From the NCBI GenBank assembly GCA_012845835.1, contig JABAKD010000019.1:8079346-8143345 (forward strand): a DNA stretch of 64,000 bases, given 5' to 3'. The notes under the pieces are model-generated. The model saw only the letters and a list, made by a program, of their open reading frames with translations. It was not told where the DNA came from and made no database searches. A program made the position numbers and the translations under genes. Every line of letters begins with the position of its first letter. The first letter of the stretch is position 1. This document shows, piece by piece, positions 29,200 through 63,744 of the stretch. Source of the DNA: Undaria pinnatifida. Taxonomy: Eukaryota > Sar > Phaeophyceae > Laminariales > Alariaceae.

Positions 29200-32100
29200 A
29201 TCAAAAACATGAAAACAAAAACACCCGAGTTTTCTCGCTTGCATGCGCATCAGATAGATGTACGAGGCATGTACCATATATTTTTGTATTCCTCGTATGT
29301 ATGATGATAGTACATGATGAAGTGCTACCCCAGCATACTGGCACTACCAGCATACTGGCAGTACCAGTGTACTGGCAGTAGTAGCTGCATACAACGCGCA
29401 ATGGTGCTACGTATTGCTTGATGACGTACCAGCAGTAGTAGTGACATAAACTCAAGAACACATTTGCTTGTAATTTTGTGACCCTCCTTGGTATTATACG
29501 TGTCAGGAACGAAACCGTGTTGAAGCTTGTATTTGCTCTGCCCTAGGATTTGCCGTTTGAAGCTCGAATTTTCACCATCCTATTATATGATATACCAAAG
29601 TTATCGCCTTCGTTGCTCCGGTCACTTTTGCGTTGTTCGAGCGCCCCGCCTAGCTCATCGCAGACAACATGTTATTATGTGGAAATAACTAAATATTTGT
29701 CTTTCAAAACCTCGCCAAGATATTGATACAAAGGAAATCCTTGTTCGTCAATACCTAGCCGAAGTATTGATACAAATGCCCAGACGGTCTCTATTGTACT
29801 ATGGAAACGGCGTAACATGATCAGCCGTCGACGTGTACGAGTAGCAACAACCGAGGGTTTGGTTTCGGACCGCCCGCAATATAAACGTCATCACATATTA
29901 TCTTGCTTCAGTAGTGGAAATATATAGCGTTTTGTATAGTATGTGATGGAGGGGCATAATGTGAGACGGATTTTTGTTGTGGGGTGATTCGAGTGTCAAC
30001 ATGTTATGATGCTCGGGTATTCGATCACTTATCATCGTCATGTTTTTTTTTATCGTTCTTGGTGTGTTGTCCATCCGACAATAATAATGTGCCGCAGCAG
30101 CAGCTGAACGTCGACGTCGGCCTCTCACGAACATCCACACTAGCAAAAGAAGAAGGCAAGAAGAAGAAGACAAGAAGATGAAACCAGGGGAAACCAAATA
30201 ACTAGTATATTGTTCTGTTCACGTGCTTAGATACTCTTGTTGTGCTTGTGTGTGTTTTCAAATTAAACTGGTGTTTTCACCCGTCTACATCCGGCGCACC
30301 CGGTGTCCGTGCTGATGCCTCGGAGAAGGACGAGCTCTAATGTGGTTACAAGCCACGAGACGGAGATACAAATGGCAAATATAGACTATACAGAGAGGTG
30401 CTTTAGCCGTGTAATGCCCATCGCGATGAGCACGGGGGCAAAACACGAAATAGTTCAAGCCAGCACACCAGAATATTTTCCTGAAGTACAGAGTAAGTGC
30501 CAACTACTTTGTTTCTCTACTTTGCTTCTGCTTACTACGTATGGCGTAACATCCATCTTGTACTCCCCCACCACCTCTCGCTCCACCCCTTCCACCGCCG
30601 ATGTTCGGGGCTCAGCCACGGCGGGCGGCGCAAATTGGGTTGTGGGCACCAACACACATCGCTTTAGAGCCCCGAAAACCCTCCCTGTACTAGCTTTAGG
30701 TGAATCTGTCAAAGAAAAAGGATGTTCAGCGGTGAAGGCGTTAAGATAGATGCCAGTACGGAATAACAAAATAACGTATATGGATCGACAACCGACACAC
30801 CCGACTAGCGAGGGCATTGACGGTTCGCGCTTCGCGCTCACGGCCTCCGGCGGCTCCTGTGGACGGTTGATTAGTATATGTTTGCACCAAGTGTGTGGGG
30901 TCAGGACCGTGTAGGATCACGTCGGGGTAGGACGAGGTCAGGGTGGGACCAAGAGGTATGTATTGTTTATATCGTTATTAATAGTGCACATAGATTGGCA
31001 CCAACGTGGCGGGTGTCCAGAACCCGTTTCACCTCTCCCTGTCTCCTTACGCTCTGATCTACTCTTAGCACCTAAGCCGGTTCCAGGCCCCATTTCCTCG
31101 CCATGGGTGTGGAGCTGTCACCCCCCCACTCATCATGTTGTTATGTTGATACGGCCAATCAATGCTGCTATTTGTATGCTGTGTTTTTCTTACCATCCTT
31201 TCTAGTATCTTGGCGCTTTTTGTTTCTCCTTCTCTCCCTCTCTAGGCGTGACTCAGAGCCGGGGTCACTGTACTGAGCAGGCTCTTGCACCTCTTCCTCC
31301 CCACCGCGGCATGCGCCTTTTTTTTTTTTTTTTTTTCTCGCGAGAAGACTTCAGCCCTTTCTTCCCTTGTTTGACCCGCATCGAAATGTTGCATTGCATG
31401 CTGGCACCAGGTACTATTTCTAGCAGTACACAATACATTTAGTAGGTGCATGATGTCACGTAGAAAAGGCATTGGGGCAGCATCAAAACGCACAGTACAA
31501 CAGGCGTATAAATACAAGCACAGCAGCAACATGAACATTTTGGCTGTGCTGTTTTTGACCCTCTTGTTTTTGACCCTCTTGGCAGGTGTTCTACTGTATA
31601 CGGAGTACATGGCATTCTGATATTCGTTGGTGCTGTGGCCCTTGGGCCGCGTCACCCTGTCTGTACATGGAAATGTCTCCGCGACGTTCTTTCCGAGGAC
31701 AACATTTTGGGGTCTGCTGTCTGTGTGCCTCTTGTTTAGGAGAAAACCGAGTATTATGTACAACAACCAAAATCAATTGATTCAACCAAATCCCAGATAG
31801 ATGTGGTGGTGTTTGCTACTTTTCCCAATGTGTGAGACGGTGACCAAATAACTCCTTTTGGGGGGGGCGCGTCCGAAGGGCGTTTGGTTCGTCAAAAGAC
31901 AATTGCTGACGTACTACAGCATCGACCGCACGCACGAAGTGGCCCGAGTTAACGTCGCGAGGTGTTTGTGCTTGTCCAGACTGCCACTAAAAACAATTTT
32001 GGGACTCCAGAGGGAGAAACGGCCGAAAGCAAAAAAACTGGCGATTACAACCATGGGCCACAGCTTACTTGGCAATAATCCGGGCCGCGCTCGGGTGCAT

Positions 32101-32600
32101 AGGGCATGTGTTCGAACTTTAATGTCAGGAAGGAACTGCGCGGCGCGCGGCGGACAGCATGATGGCGACCTCCTCGCGCTGCTCTATGCTCTTTCTCCTG
32201 GACGCTTGGAACTATCGCTTTTGTATCGTCGGTTTATTTTCGTCGCGGTCGCGATACTTGAGTCACGACCCCTTGGGGACGTGCAGAGGGAAAAAAGTGA
32301 CGACGACGAGTAAAATTGACGATGACGGCGTAGATAGGCCACTACTGCTAGTTGGCGATGGAAAAATTGGCGTCCGAACGACGACGCCAACAATGCAAAG
32401 ACTCGTATGGGACGGGCGCGGGCAGCATGATCCTTCTCGCACTGCTGCGCGGGGCTCACGCTGTGACTCGTAGACGATTAAAAAAATCATCAATTCGCAA
32501 TCATCGTGTTTTTTTTTGTCGCGATACGTGGGGCTCCACAAGGGGTTTATGAGAGCTGCACTGCACGCGCGCAGGTAGCATTGTGATAATTGTACTGCAG
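29200..32600. other. Stretch without a recognised gene
   Basis: It contains one family D copy (30250-30500), an 18-bp AGCATACTGGCA tandem (29330-29390) and a 21-base T run at 31319. Open frames of up to 174 codons on either strand are unrelated to families I know and lack paired splice sites. Confidence 0.45.
30250..30500 (+). repeat. Dispersed repeat family D, copy D3
   Basis: The best preserved copy: TTCAAATTAAACTGGTGTTT, CGGCGCACCCGGTGTCCGTG, CTGATGCCTCGGAGAAGGAC, GTGGTTACAAGCCACGAGAC and TTCAAGCCAGCACACCAGAA. The frame reads VVTSHETEIQMAN and later STGAKHEIVQASTPEY, with no stop between. Confidence 0.65.
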
Positions 32601-32612
32601 CTATATTCGGTA

Positions 32613-32785
32613 GGGCTCCCTCAATAAGGCGGTCTCGATAAGGCGTTATCCCTATACAAGGCGGTCAAAATCGCTCGGCGCGACTGAGGAAATACACTCA
32701 CAACCTGGAATGAATGAGGCGCGTCTTCCCTCTATAAGGCGGTCATATTGCTCTGGCACACCAGACCGCCTTAATGGAGGACCCC
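32613..32785 (-). mobile_element. MITE, copy M4
   Basis: Preceded by TA at 32611-32612; GGGCTCCCTCAATAAGGCGG at one end and CCGCCTTAATGGAGGACCCC at the other. The core is in reverse orientation relative to M2. Confidence 0.75.
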
Positions 32786-33116
32786 TGTAGTGCTGTAGCG
32801 CGCCCTTTCCATGTGATAACTGCAATGGCTTGGCCAGATCGCACTCACCCACTCGTCATCGTTTTGGTCGCTATATGGGTCTCAAAAGGGATGCGTCAGC
32901 CGTCGTCTTTCTGAGCGATGACGTAGCGGTAAGCCAATTCCCTGTTGATGGGGAGTATCTCACATGCACATGCAGTGGGTATCCCGATTTAAGAGCGCCC
33001 CGTGACAAGCCGAAACGGGCGCTCTTAGTCACGCCTTTCTCGTAATTGTAGTGGACAAATATTCGGCTTTTAGTACCGCGGATATGCCGATTAGACCGCT
33101 TTTAAGTCTCGAATGC

Positions 33117-33437
33117 TAGAGCTGAGTAGGCAAACCTTAAGTCACCAACTAGTTATTAGTCGGACTAATAGCTAACCGTTTCCCGCTATCCGACTTACTT
33201 GGTTATCATACCTATCGGAGGGATTGTTGAATGTGGGAGGTTTTTTATTTTTGCCGGCCCCCTTCCTTCTGCCGGCGGAGGCTAATTTGGCTCGTTCCGC
33301 TCGCCTGACTGAAGTCGGCAAGTCGGCTGGGCCTCAGCTGAAATCGCCAGCCGACTTGCCGACTGCAAGTCGGTTAGTCGGCTAAGGGCACCTACCGATT
33401 CGGTACTAGTCGTGAAATTTGCCGACTCACAGCCCTA
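33117..33437. mobile_element. MITE-like palindromic element with TAGGGCTGTGAGTCGGC ends
   Basis: Left TAGAGCTGAGTAGGCAAACC and right (reverse complement) TAGGGCTGTGAGTCGGCAAA are imperfect terminal inverted repeats. Internal copies of AGTCGGC and GCCGACT make a long imperfect palindrome. A one-ended relative lies at 34886-34975 (GGGCTGTGAGTCGGCA). I see no clear target duplication; the termini resemble hAT-type MITEs only loosely. Confidence 0.5.
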
Positions 33438-33581
33438 CCGCATGGTCTTATCTTAGGTGTCCTGAAGTCGGGGTGCACACTGTGGTCATATCGTATGTCA
33501 GAATTTGTCCAGCACGGAAGACCGAGCCGCAGGCGTTGTTTTCGCAGTGGTGGGTCTACGTGTTCTACCAGTAGTCTATTT

Positions 33582-33728
33582 GACGGAAATGTGTGGGTTG
33601 ACGGTCTAGTTTGTGTCCCTTCAAGACCTCGTTAGACGTATTGTACTGGTTTTAGTGTGGAGCGGAGCGGTCCTTGACGGTTGTCCGCAAAAAAAAGCCA
33701 AGAGTGCCGTCAACCGACATCTTTGACG
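33582..33728 (-). mobile_element. TTGACGG-ended MITE-like repeat, reverse copy
   Basis: Reverse complement begins AGATGTCGGTTGACGGCACT and continues with GACCGCTCC, CCAGTACAA and CTAGACCGTCAA, matching 23926-24070. Confidence 0.5.
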
Positions 33729-33756
33729 TGAAGTGCTGGTACTGGCCGGTACCATA

Positions 33757-33842
33757 TTAACCCTTTTCCAACTTTTGAAGCGTTTCTAGTCTAATTCCAA
33801 GTGTTCTGTCCTCATATCGGGAGTGCTGTGCTAAAAGGGTTT
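33757..33842 (+). mobile_element. Small TTAA-type MITE, copy P4
   Basis: TTAACCCTTTTCCAAC at one end, CTAAAAGGGTTT at the other, with TCTAATTCCAAGTGTTCTGT inside. Confidence 0.55.
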
Positions 33843-34303
33843 ACAGTACCTGGTAGTGTATTTACGATCATTGTTGACGCATGTCTGTATTAATACTGGC
33901 ATAATATGTAAATAGCGTGCCTGGTGAAGTGTGCACGGATGAGTCAGTGATTTTTTTCCGAACCAGCCCGAGACTCGATGGAGACACAGTCAGTAGGAGC
34001 CCCCCCAATGATGCGGCCGGGGTAAGTCGGTATCCCGATAATAATTACTTGGAATTTGTGTAGGCCCACTGTTGTCGCCGTGGTAAACGGGCTGTAGAAA
34101 ATTACGTTACTGTACCTCCTCAGAATCGCACCGACGTTTTTGGGGGCCATTTTACTTGGAATTAGTATTGGACTTTTTGTTGTTGCAGTTCTTCAATCCT
34201 GTGTGTAGATTATATAGGCCCGTCCAGGCGGTTTCGTGAGTGAGTGTGGTGTTGATCGTCCGAAGATCAGAACGTCTCCCAGGTTGAAGGCACGGCCCAC
34301 CCG

Positions 34304-34425
34304 ATGCCACCCCACCTCACCCCACCCCACCCCACCCCACCCCACCCCACCTCACCCCACCCCACCCCACCCCACCCCACCCTGCCCCACCCCGCCCCAC
34401 CCCACCCCACCCCGCCCCACCCACG
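34304..34425 (+). repeat. (CCCCA)n pentanucleotide array
   Basis: About 24 units with occasional CCTCA, CCTGC and CCCGC variants. Confidence 0.95.
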
Positions 34426-35549
34426 CACGCTTGTGACATGCACCGGTATATCGTATACAGTCCAGGGTACCTGCGCACTACAGAGATGTCGGATTACCGC
34501 CAAAATAGCTAATTTTGCTAACGCGAAATACCGAAGAAAAAATACTATGCGCTGTTTTTGGAGTAATTACGGGTAATTTTGGGTAATTACAGGTAATTAC
34601 TAAAGCCCAAAGGTGGCAACGTGGCCAGCCCGCTAGAGAGAATTCTTGCATGAATTCTCCATATTTATGCCTATAAATATCTGGTATGTGGCTTTGGTGA
34701 ATAGGGGATAGGGAGTGTTACGTAATTACGGCGGCCCAGACCAATTTCTTACGTCACCGCTGATGTAACCACGCGCTAATGCCGCAACTGCGGTAATACG
34801 ACAACTTTGGGTGTACCACACTAATATTGGCATAAATAGAGCCAGCTCACAATACCGGCCCTGTCGCCAGAAATCTGGAATCGGTGGGGCTGTGAGTCGG
34901 CAGGATTTGACGACTAATAACTAGCTAATTATTTGGCGGCAAAACCGACTTGCCCACTGCAGTCGGCAAGTGGATTGGACGGTTTGATCCTCGTTTCTTA
35001 CATCGAGTTTCTTGTTTTTGGGCTCAGGCTGACTTTCTTGTTATGCGCGCGCACCAAAGCACACTTTTCTAAGGTATTTTTGGTCCCCAAGAAGACGCTG
35101 TTCCAAGTAGTATCATAGCGCAGAAAGCATACATATTTTATATTTTATCAAATTATTTCAAGTACGTTGGCTGTGAGTTCGATAATAAATTTAGGCTTTC
35201 TGCACGCTTTTTTATTTCTTTTTTTTGGTCATTCCATGGCCCGTACCTAGGGTTATCATCGCCCGCCTCTGCAGCAGTAAACTAGCTTTCTACTCCATCA
35301 TGTCAAGGGGTCAACTTTCTTTAAAGCTTGGGCTGTGACTAAGCTGAGGGTTTTCCTTAATTTTTTCAATTTTTCGAACGCTGATTCTCTTGTGAGTTTC
35401 TTTCTGATGAACGGGCCGATACTGTACCCAGTACGGAATACACCTATATTGACTATACTTCGAGAACGATAGCTAAGAAAGCCAGGCACGCCTTTTTTTT
35501 ATAGGAAAACAATGAATTAGGAGTTGGGGTTCGTTTTAGTGAAGTTTTG

Positions 35550-36640
35550 CTGCTGTAGACAGTAGAATGTGCACCAATTATCGCATAAGAAATTCGAGCG
35601 TCGTTATACGGAAGTAAGTATAGACGCGAGCGAGAAAGCACCCATGCTCGGATAATAAATGTGACAGTCGTGATATACTGAAGTAAGGAGTAGACAGTAG
35701 AACGCAGCTATTCTCGGACAAGAAATATGGCAGTCGTGATTTACTGGATTAAGAGTAGACGGTAGAATGCACCCATGCTCGGATAATATATGTGAGAGTC
35801 GTGATATACTGAAGTACAGAGTATACAGTAGAAATCACCTATTCTCGGATAAGAAATTTGGGAGTCGTGATGTACTGAATTGAGTATAGACGGTGGAATG
35901 CGCCCATTCTCGGATAAGAAATGTGAGCGTCGTGATATATATACTGAAGTAAAGCGTGGACAGGAGAAAGCACCTATTTTTCTCGGATAAGCAATGTGGC
36001 AATCATTTTACTGAAATTAGTATAGACGGTAGAATGCACCCATTCTCGGATAAGAAATGTGAGCGTCGTGACTTGCTGAAGTACAGAGAAGACAGCAGAA
36101 CGCAAATATTCTCGGATAAGAAATGTGGGAATCGTTACACTGAATTAAGCATAGACGGTGGAATGCACCCATTCTCGGATAATAAATGTGAGCGTTGTGA
36201 TATATATACTGAAGTAAAGAGTAGACAGTAGAAAGCACCTATTCTCGGATAAGAAATGTGGGAATCGTTGTACTGAATTAAGTATAGACGGTGGAATGCG
36301 CGCATTCTCGGATAGTAAATGTGAGCGTCGTGATATACTGAAGTTAAGAGCAGACAGTAGAACGCAGGTATTCTCGGATAAGAACTGTGGGAGTCGTAAT
36401 ATACTGAAGTAACCCGCAGACAGTATCTCGCACCTTTTCTCGGACAAAACTCGGATGAGAAATTCGGGAGTCGTTGTACTGAAGTTTGTGTAGACAGTAG
36501 ATTGCGCCCATTCTCGGACAAGAAATCCAGCGCTAGATCAGGTTTCTTAGTTTTCTCATTTTTTTGTCACAGGAAAATAACAAATGCGGACGCCTTTATA
36601 CTGAATTTAGTGTAGGCAGTGGAACGCGCCCATGCTCAAA
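35550..36640. repeat. 66-bp minisatellite, about 15 or more units
   Basis: The marker CTCGGATAA recurs at 35646, 35713, 35778, 35844, 35909, 35982, 36045, 36111, 36173, 36244, 36307, 36373, 36439 and 36513, a period close to 66 bp. Units alternate between a GTAGACAGTAGAAAGCACCT form and a GTATAGACGGTGGAATGCAC form, so a dimer of about 132 bp is the higher-order unit. Because 66 is a multiple of three, minus-strand frames stay open over several units; I do not regard this as coding. Confidence 0.9.
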
Positions 36641-37337
36641 TAATACATCCAGCGTGGATCAGCTTATCTGTTTCTTATTCCAAGTCAGTCTGGCCGGCAT
36701 TTACTGGGACCTGACCTGAATTAACTAGCTCACCTCGCTGTTGCTGTTTTCTTTTAACAACAGGAAAATTCCGGATTCGTTACACTGAATTTTACTGTAG
36801 AACACAACCGTTCTTAAAATATGATATTCAGCCTTGACCAGCTTTCTTTTTTCTCGTTCTTGAGAAGACAATCTTATCGCAAGTTTCCTGTGTTACCTGT
36901 ATTAACCATTATGGGACCCTCTTATAATGGCGACCAAAAGAAATGACAATTGCGATCATTCCAATTGCCTGCCAGTAGCTAGCTCGTGAGCGCGCAGCAG
37001 TACGAGTAGGGTGGGGTCATGCGGCGCCCGTCCCGAACGAGTAGTTGCATTGTTGTCGTTCGGACACCGCTTTTAACCTCGCCAACCGGCAGTAGCCGAT
37101 GACGTAATCGTCCATTTTTCGTCGCCATTTTTTTTCCCGTATACTACAAGTATAACCAAGTAAAGAGGTTTAAGGTTGCCGCGGGCGTGATGCACTTTGT
37201 TTCGCGCTCGTGGCCGTTTTTTATTCTGGTCATCTCATATCTGACCCACAGCATAGCGGCAAGGCGCGGTCGCACGCCTTTTTTTCGCACTCGTATATAT
37301 AGGCGTATTTTCTAATCACATCTAACCCACAGCGCAG

Positions 37338-37535
37338 CGATCCCACTGCTCGTCGATTTTTCATCGAGTGTTGCTAACTCACGCTCTCGCGCTTTCCGCA
37401 AGTCAATTTGTTGTGCACAAGAAAAAGTCCCCACGAATTTTGACGAGTATGCACTCGGCAGGACTCGAACTCACGAAACTGACATATACCAGGCTCGAGG
37501 ATAACCTGATACGCCACCGGCGCGACCGCGCTACG
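37338..37535 (-). mobile_element. tRNA-derived SINE, copy S2
   Basis: On the minus strand: GGTGGCGTATCAGGTTATCC (A-box region), GAGTTCGAGTCCTGCC (B box), then GGACTTTTTCTTGTGCACAA and CTTGCGGAAAGCGCGAGAGC. It aligns over its whole length with 26372-26563. Confidence 0.7.
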
Positions 37536-37596
37536 CGTGCTATGGGCTGTGTTGACGTGATACATACACTTTATCACCATCATGCCCCATAGATAG

Positions 37597-37692
37597 GGTG
37601 GCGGTGGTGGTGTTGGTTTTGGTGGTGGCGGTGGTGGTGGTGGCGGTGGTGGCGGTGGTGGTGGTGGTGGTGTGGTGGTGGTGGTGGTGATG
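37597..37692 (+). repeat. (GGT)n microsatellite
   Basis: GGTGGT array with GGC variants, immediately after SINE S2. Confidence 0.95.
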
Positions 37693-38330
37693 GTGCCCAA
37701 TGCTCAAGCAAAGCGTCTAGTCATGGTCGATGACATGCCCAGACCAGTGTCTCGGTTAACCATGTCATAGATGCCATAGTTGATGACGTGGTGTTGTGAG
37801 AAAAGTTGCAAGCTGCAACTACGGATGGTCGCGTGCGTGCCCACATTTTTTTCCCATTGGACCAAGAGAGCTGTGAAGAACGATATGATCTTTTGACGGT
37901 TGTCCTGCGAAAGGCATGCAAGTTTAATTCCCCAGTAAAAATATCTCCTGAACCACGGCTGCAGTTTTAGTCAAGAAGATGGGTTGATGGGGTGGGCAGT
38001 TTTTTTTTTTGTCGTGACCTTTCTATCCTAAATCTTGTACAATGTGGTGGCATATATTAACGAATAACACTGGTGGCGTAATGTTGAATAACACATGCAT
38101 ACCCTTGATTAGATTATTCGATGACGACGTTACAAGACATGTAAAAGTATCCTTGATTAGATTATTCAATAACGACACCACAAGACACGTAAGTATCACC
38201 CAGTGTCACCCTCTCCCTCTACCCTCCAACTTTCCCCCTCCCTCCTCAAAACCCCAAACCACACCACACCACACCACACGCTGCTTGTCATTGGTCGCTT
38301 CGTAGGCCGAAGCAGTTACACGGTGGCGCG

Positions 38331-38502
38331 TATAAATACAAACTTCCGGCCTATCGAAACATCAAAGACGTTAAAAAAAAAAAAAACCATCGGCGAAGCA
38401 CAAATCATGGATTCCACGCCCCCTCCACTAGCAAACATCTCCGTAGAACAAGAGAAGGACACGCCCCCCCCGTCTTCTACGAAGAAAAAAAGATCTCCGT
38501 AG
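38331..38502 (+). promoter_or_regulatory. TATA-like box with a 31-codon ORF downstream (tentative)
   Basis: TATAAATA at 38331-38338 is followed about 70 bp later by ATG at 38407 and a short frame (MDSTPPPLANISVEQEKDTP...) ending TAG at 38500-38502. The peptide is Pro/Lys-rich and I do not recognise it. It could be the first exon of a longer gene, but I found no convincing donor. Low confidence. Confidence 0.25.
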
Positions 38503-38759
38503 ATTAAGAAGATTTGGACACGCTTCACACGTACTTCTGACTTGTGGCAAGAGATCTTCTTACGTGTTCGTTCATTACCGATTTTATCTCCAGAGATCTG
38601 CTATTTTTTCGATCTTGTGCTTCTACTACTGTACTACAGTACTTTTACTGCTACTACTACAGTACGTACAAGTCTGTTTCTAGGCTACGTACTACAAGTC
38701 TGTCACTTTGCAGCGGCTATTTGCTGTTGCTCGTCGGTTACTCTTGGAAGCAAGGAACG

Positions 38760-39110
38760 AGATAACAACAACATCAGCCAAGGCTGCAGACAGCTAAGCC
38801 AAGAGAAGCCAAGCCAGGCCAGCTAGCAGCCAGATCAACATATCCACTGCTACTAGTACTAGCTACTTTTAGTAAGACGACGTTTCAGCTAGGCAGCAAA
38901 GCCAAACCAGCTAGCAACGAGCTCAGCATTTCCACTACTACTACAGCTTTTCGAGGAGAGAGCGGGCAGAGAAGTACGCCCAGCTACATCGAGATCGACG
39001 TTTCCGCTTTCACTACTGCTGCTACCACTTGCTGCCTGGGATAAAGTGGACAGAGCAGCCAGATCGACATTTCTACTTCCACTACCTCATCTGCTTGCCT
39101 GGAAAAAAAC
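38760..39110 (+). repeat. Degenerate CAGCTAGCA / TTTCCACTACTAC tandem
   Basis: About four units of 75-100 bp share AGCCAGATCGACATTTC, CACTACTAC and GCCTGG segments. No gene is evident from 38.5 to 41.2 kb. Confidence 0.5.
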
Positions 39111-39274
39111 ACCACGCTATTAAAGCATGTCGACTTCGTGCGGGAAGCATCTGGTGTGTTTAGCCTCGCGCGCCAAGAAATGGAGTATACGGTGCTGCAG
39201 CGTCAGCGACGGCGGCGGCGGCACCGGCTCACAAAATGTATACCGGTATTTTGTTTTTTCGCCTGCCGGTACTA

Positions 39275-39393
39275 TTTTTGCCGGCCTGCCTGCGTGCCTG
39301 CCTGTTTCTGTCTTGCCGCCAAGCCTGCTTCATTGCTTGCTTAATTGCTTTGCTTGCTTGCCTGCTTGCTTGCCTGCTTGCTCACTTATCTGG

Positions 39394-39437
<44 letters not shown>

Positions 39438-39440
39438 CTG
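39275..39440 (+). repeat. (CTGC/TTGC)n tetranucleotide array
   Basis: GCCTGCCTGC passing into CTTGCTTGC units. The Cys/Leu/Ala-rich open frames here are artefacts; short echoes lie at 39660 and 39920. Confidence 0.9.
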
Positions 39441-41265
39441 TTTGCCACGGAGTATGGGCGTGCTTTTTTGTTTTCATACGTTGGTGTGTTTGTCGTGTGC
39501 TTGCGTGCTTTCGATCCTGTTGGAGCTGCCTGCTAGCCATATGGCCTGGTGGCCTTGCTTCACAATTTGCGTGCCTGCTGCTCGCCTGGTGGCCCGATGG
39601 CTTTGCTCCGCAATTTCCGTGTGATTTGTGTGCTCGTGTGCTTTATTTAAGCCCGACCGACCTGCCTGCCTGCCTGCCTGCTTGTCACGACGTTTTTGTT
39701 GGGGCAGATCCGAAAAAAAAATGCTCAGTTTAGTTGACTCTGCGTCGACGGCTGATCTTGTACCTTGTTCATGCTGTAGATATATCCGCGTGCTTGCTTG
39801 GATGTGTACTTGTATGACTCCAATCCGGTCGACCTGTCTGCAATTGACGTACTGGTGTTGCGTATGATATCCCACGCACCGGCTCACATAACATAGACTA
39901 CACGGTATTTGTTTCTGCCTACCTGCCTGCCTGCCTGCCTGCTTTATAGCTTGGTTGGCACAGACTACCCGGGTATTTGTATGTGTGTGCTTTTGTGTGC
40001 TTGTGTGATCCCGGTCCGACCGGCAGGCCTTCTAGTTGGTAAGTACCCCACGAAATGTTTGTTTTTTAGATACTGTTTTTTTCGTCGGTATATATTTATG
40101 TTTGAGTTTAGATGCGTACATCATGTATTGTACTGGACCGGACTGTTCCGTACTGACAGTTTTGTTTATTGTTCTTGCTGTTGCTACACGTTTTTTTTTT
40201 TAACCTGTTGTAGTGTACTAATATATGTACACTGCTTTTCTATTTACCCAGTTGTGGTGTGCATACCTGGTATAAGTTATACCTCTGACCCATGCAGAGA
40301 ACCCCGCTCCAAAGGGTTCTCTTGTATGTTGTGTACAATGCTACTGCTGTGCCTCCGAAGGTAGAAAGAGCTGGTGCATTCATTCGTGTACAGCAAATAT
40401 CCCTGTATAGTGCCGGTTGCCTTCTATAGTGCCTTTGAAATTGGTTCGCACAGATGGGAACACTCGGTTGTGGCAGTATGCAGATTAGTGCCGGTCGCCG
40501 CTATAATGCAGGTACTTACGGGTGGCACACACCGGCACTGTATCGGCACCACTAATGTGTATATGCCGCTCCCCAGCTGCACCGCCCCGGGAGACCCCAC
40601 GCCGCGCCACGCCCCCCCTTCCCCACCCAAACGTTATCTCCTGTTTAGGCGCCCGCCCGCCCGCCCGTGCCCGGGCCTGTAGGATCTCTTGCTCGTCGCA
40701 TGCTGCCCTTTATTTTATGCTAGCCCGCCCCGTTTTGATTTGCTTGCTCGCGATGTATACGCGTTGTGTGATCTGTGCGTGTTGTGTTCGCTCTGCTGTT
40801 CGCTCAGCGGTAGATTGGCTCTGGTTGTTGACGCCGGCTATTGGTTCTGGTTGTTGTTTTGGTTGTCAGCTCTGGTTGTTCGCTGTTTTCCGGCAGCGCG
40901 GGGTTTTGGGGTGAATAGTCACTATGTTTATTTTTGTCGCGAACTCTAACCCTAGCCTTGCCCGTACCGCGCCTTTCTCTTGTTCCTGTTTCTCGCTCTA
41001 TCTCTGTTGTTCTGTCTCTCTCTTTTGTGTGTGCTTCTCTCTTTTTGTGTATTTGTCTTCTTTTTTGTGTGGGTCCCTCGCTCGATGTCCCTCTCTCTTG
41101 TCACTTTATCGGTCTCTCTTTTGCATCGCCTTGCCGGCGGGTGAAAACGTTTCGTTTTTTGTGCTTGTTAAAAAAAAAAAACACTACGTGAAACAAAACA
41201 AAAACAAAAACAAAAACAACATAAAAACACAATATAAATACATACATACGTAAAAATCCTGATAG

Positions 41266-63744
<22,479 letters not shown>

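Noticed and set aside
31858-32541. Open frames of 90-151 codons on both strands
   Set aside because: No recognisable domain, no splice pairing, and the two strands compete; base composition alone explains them.
35298-36521. Possible minus-strand repeat protein (22-residue unit, SHISYPRIGAF-like)
   Set aside because: The unit is a 66-bp DNA minisatellite with drifting length (63-73 bp) and stops; open frames follow from the period being divisible by three.
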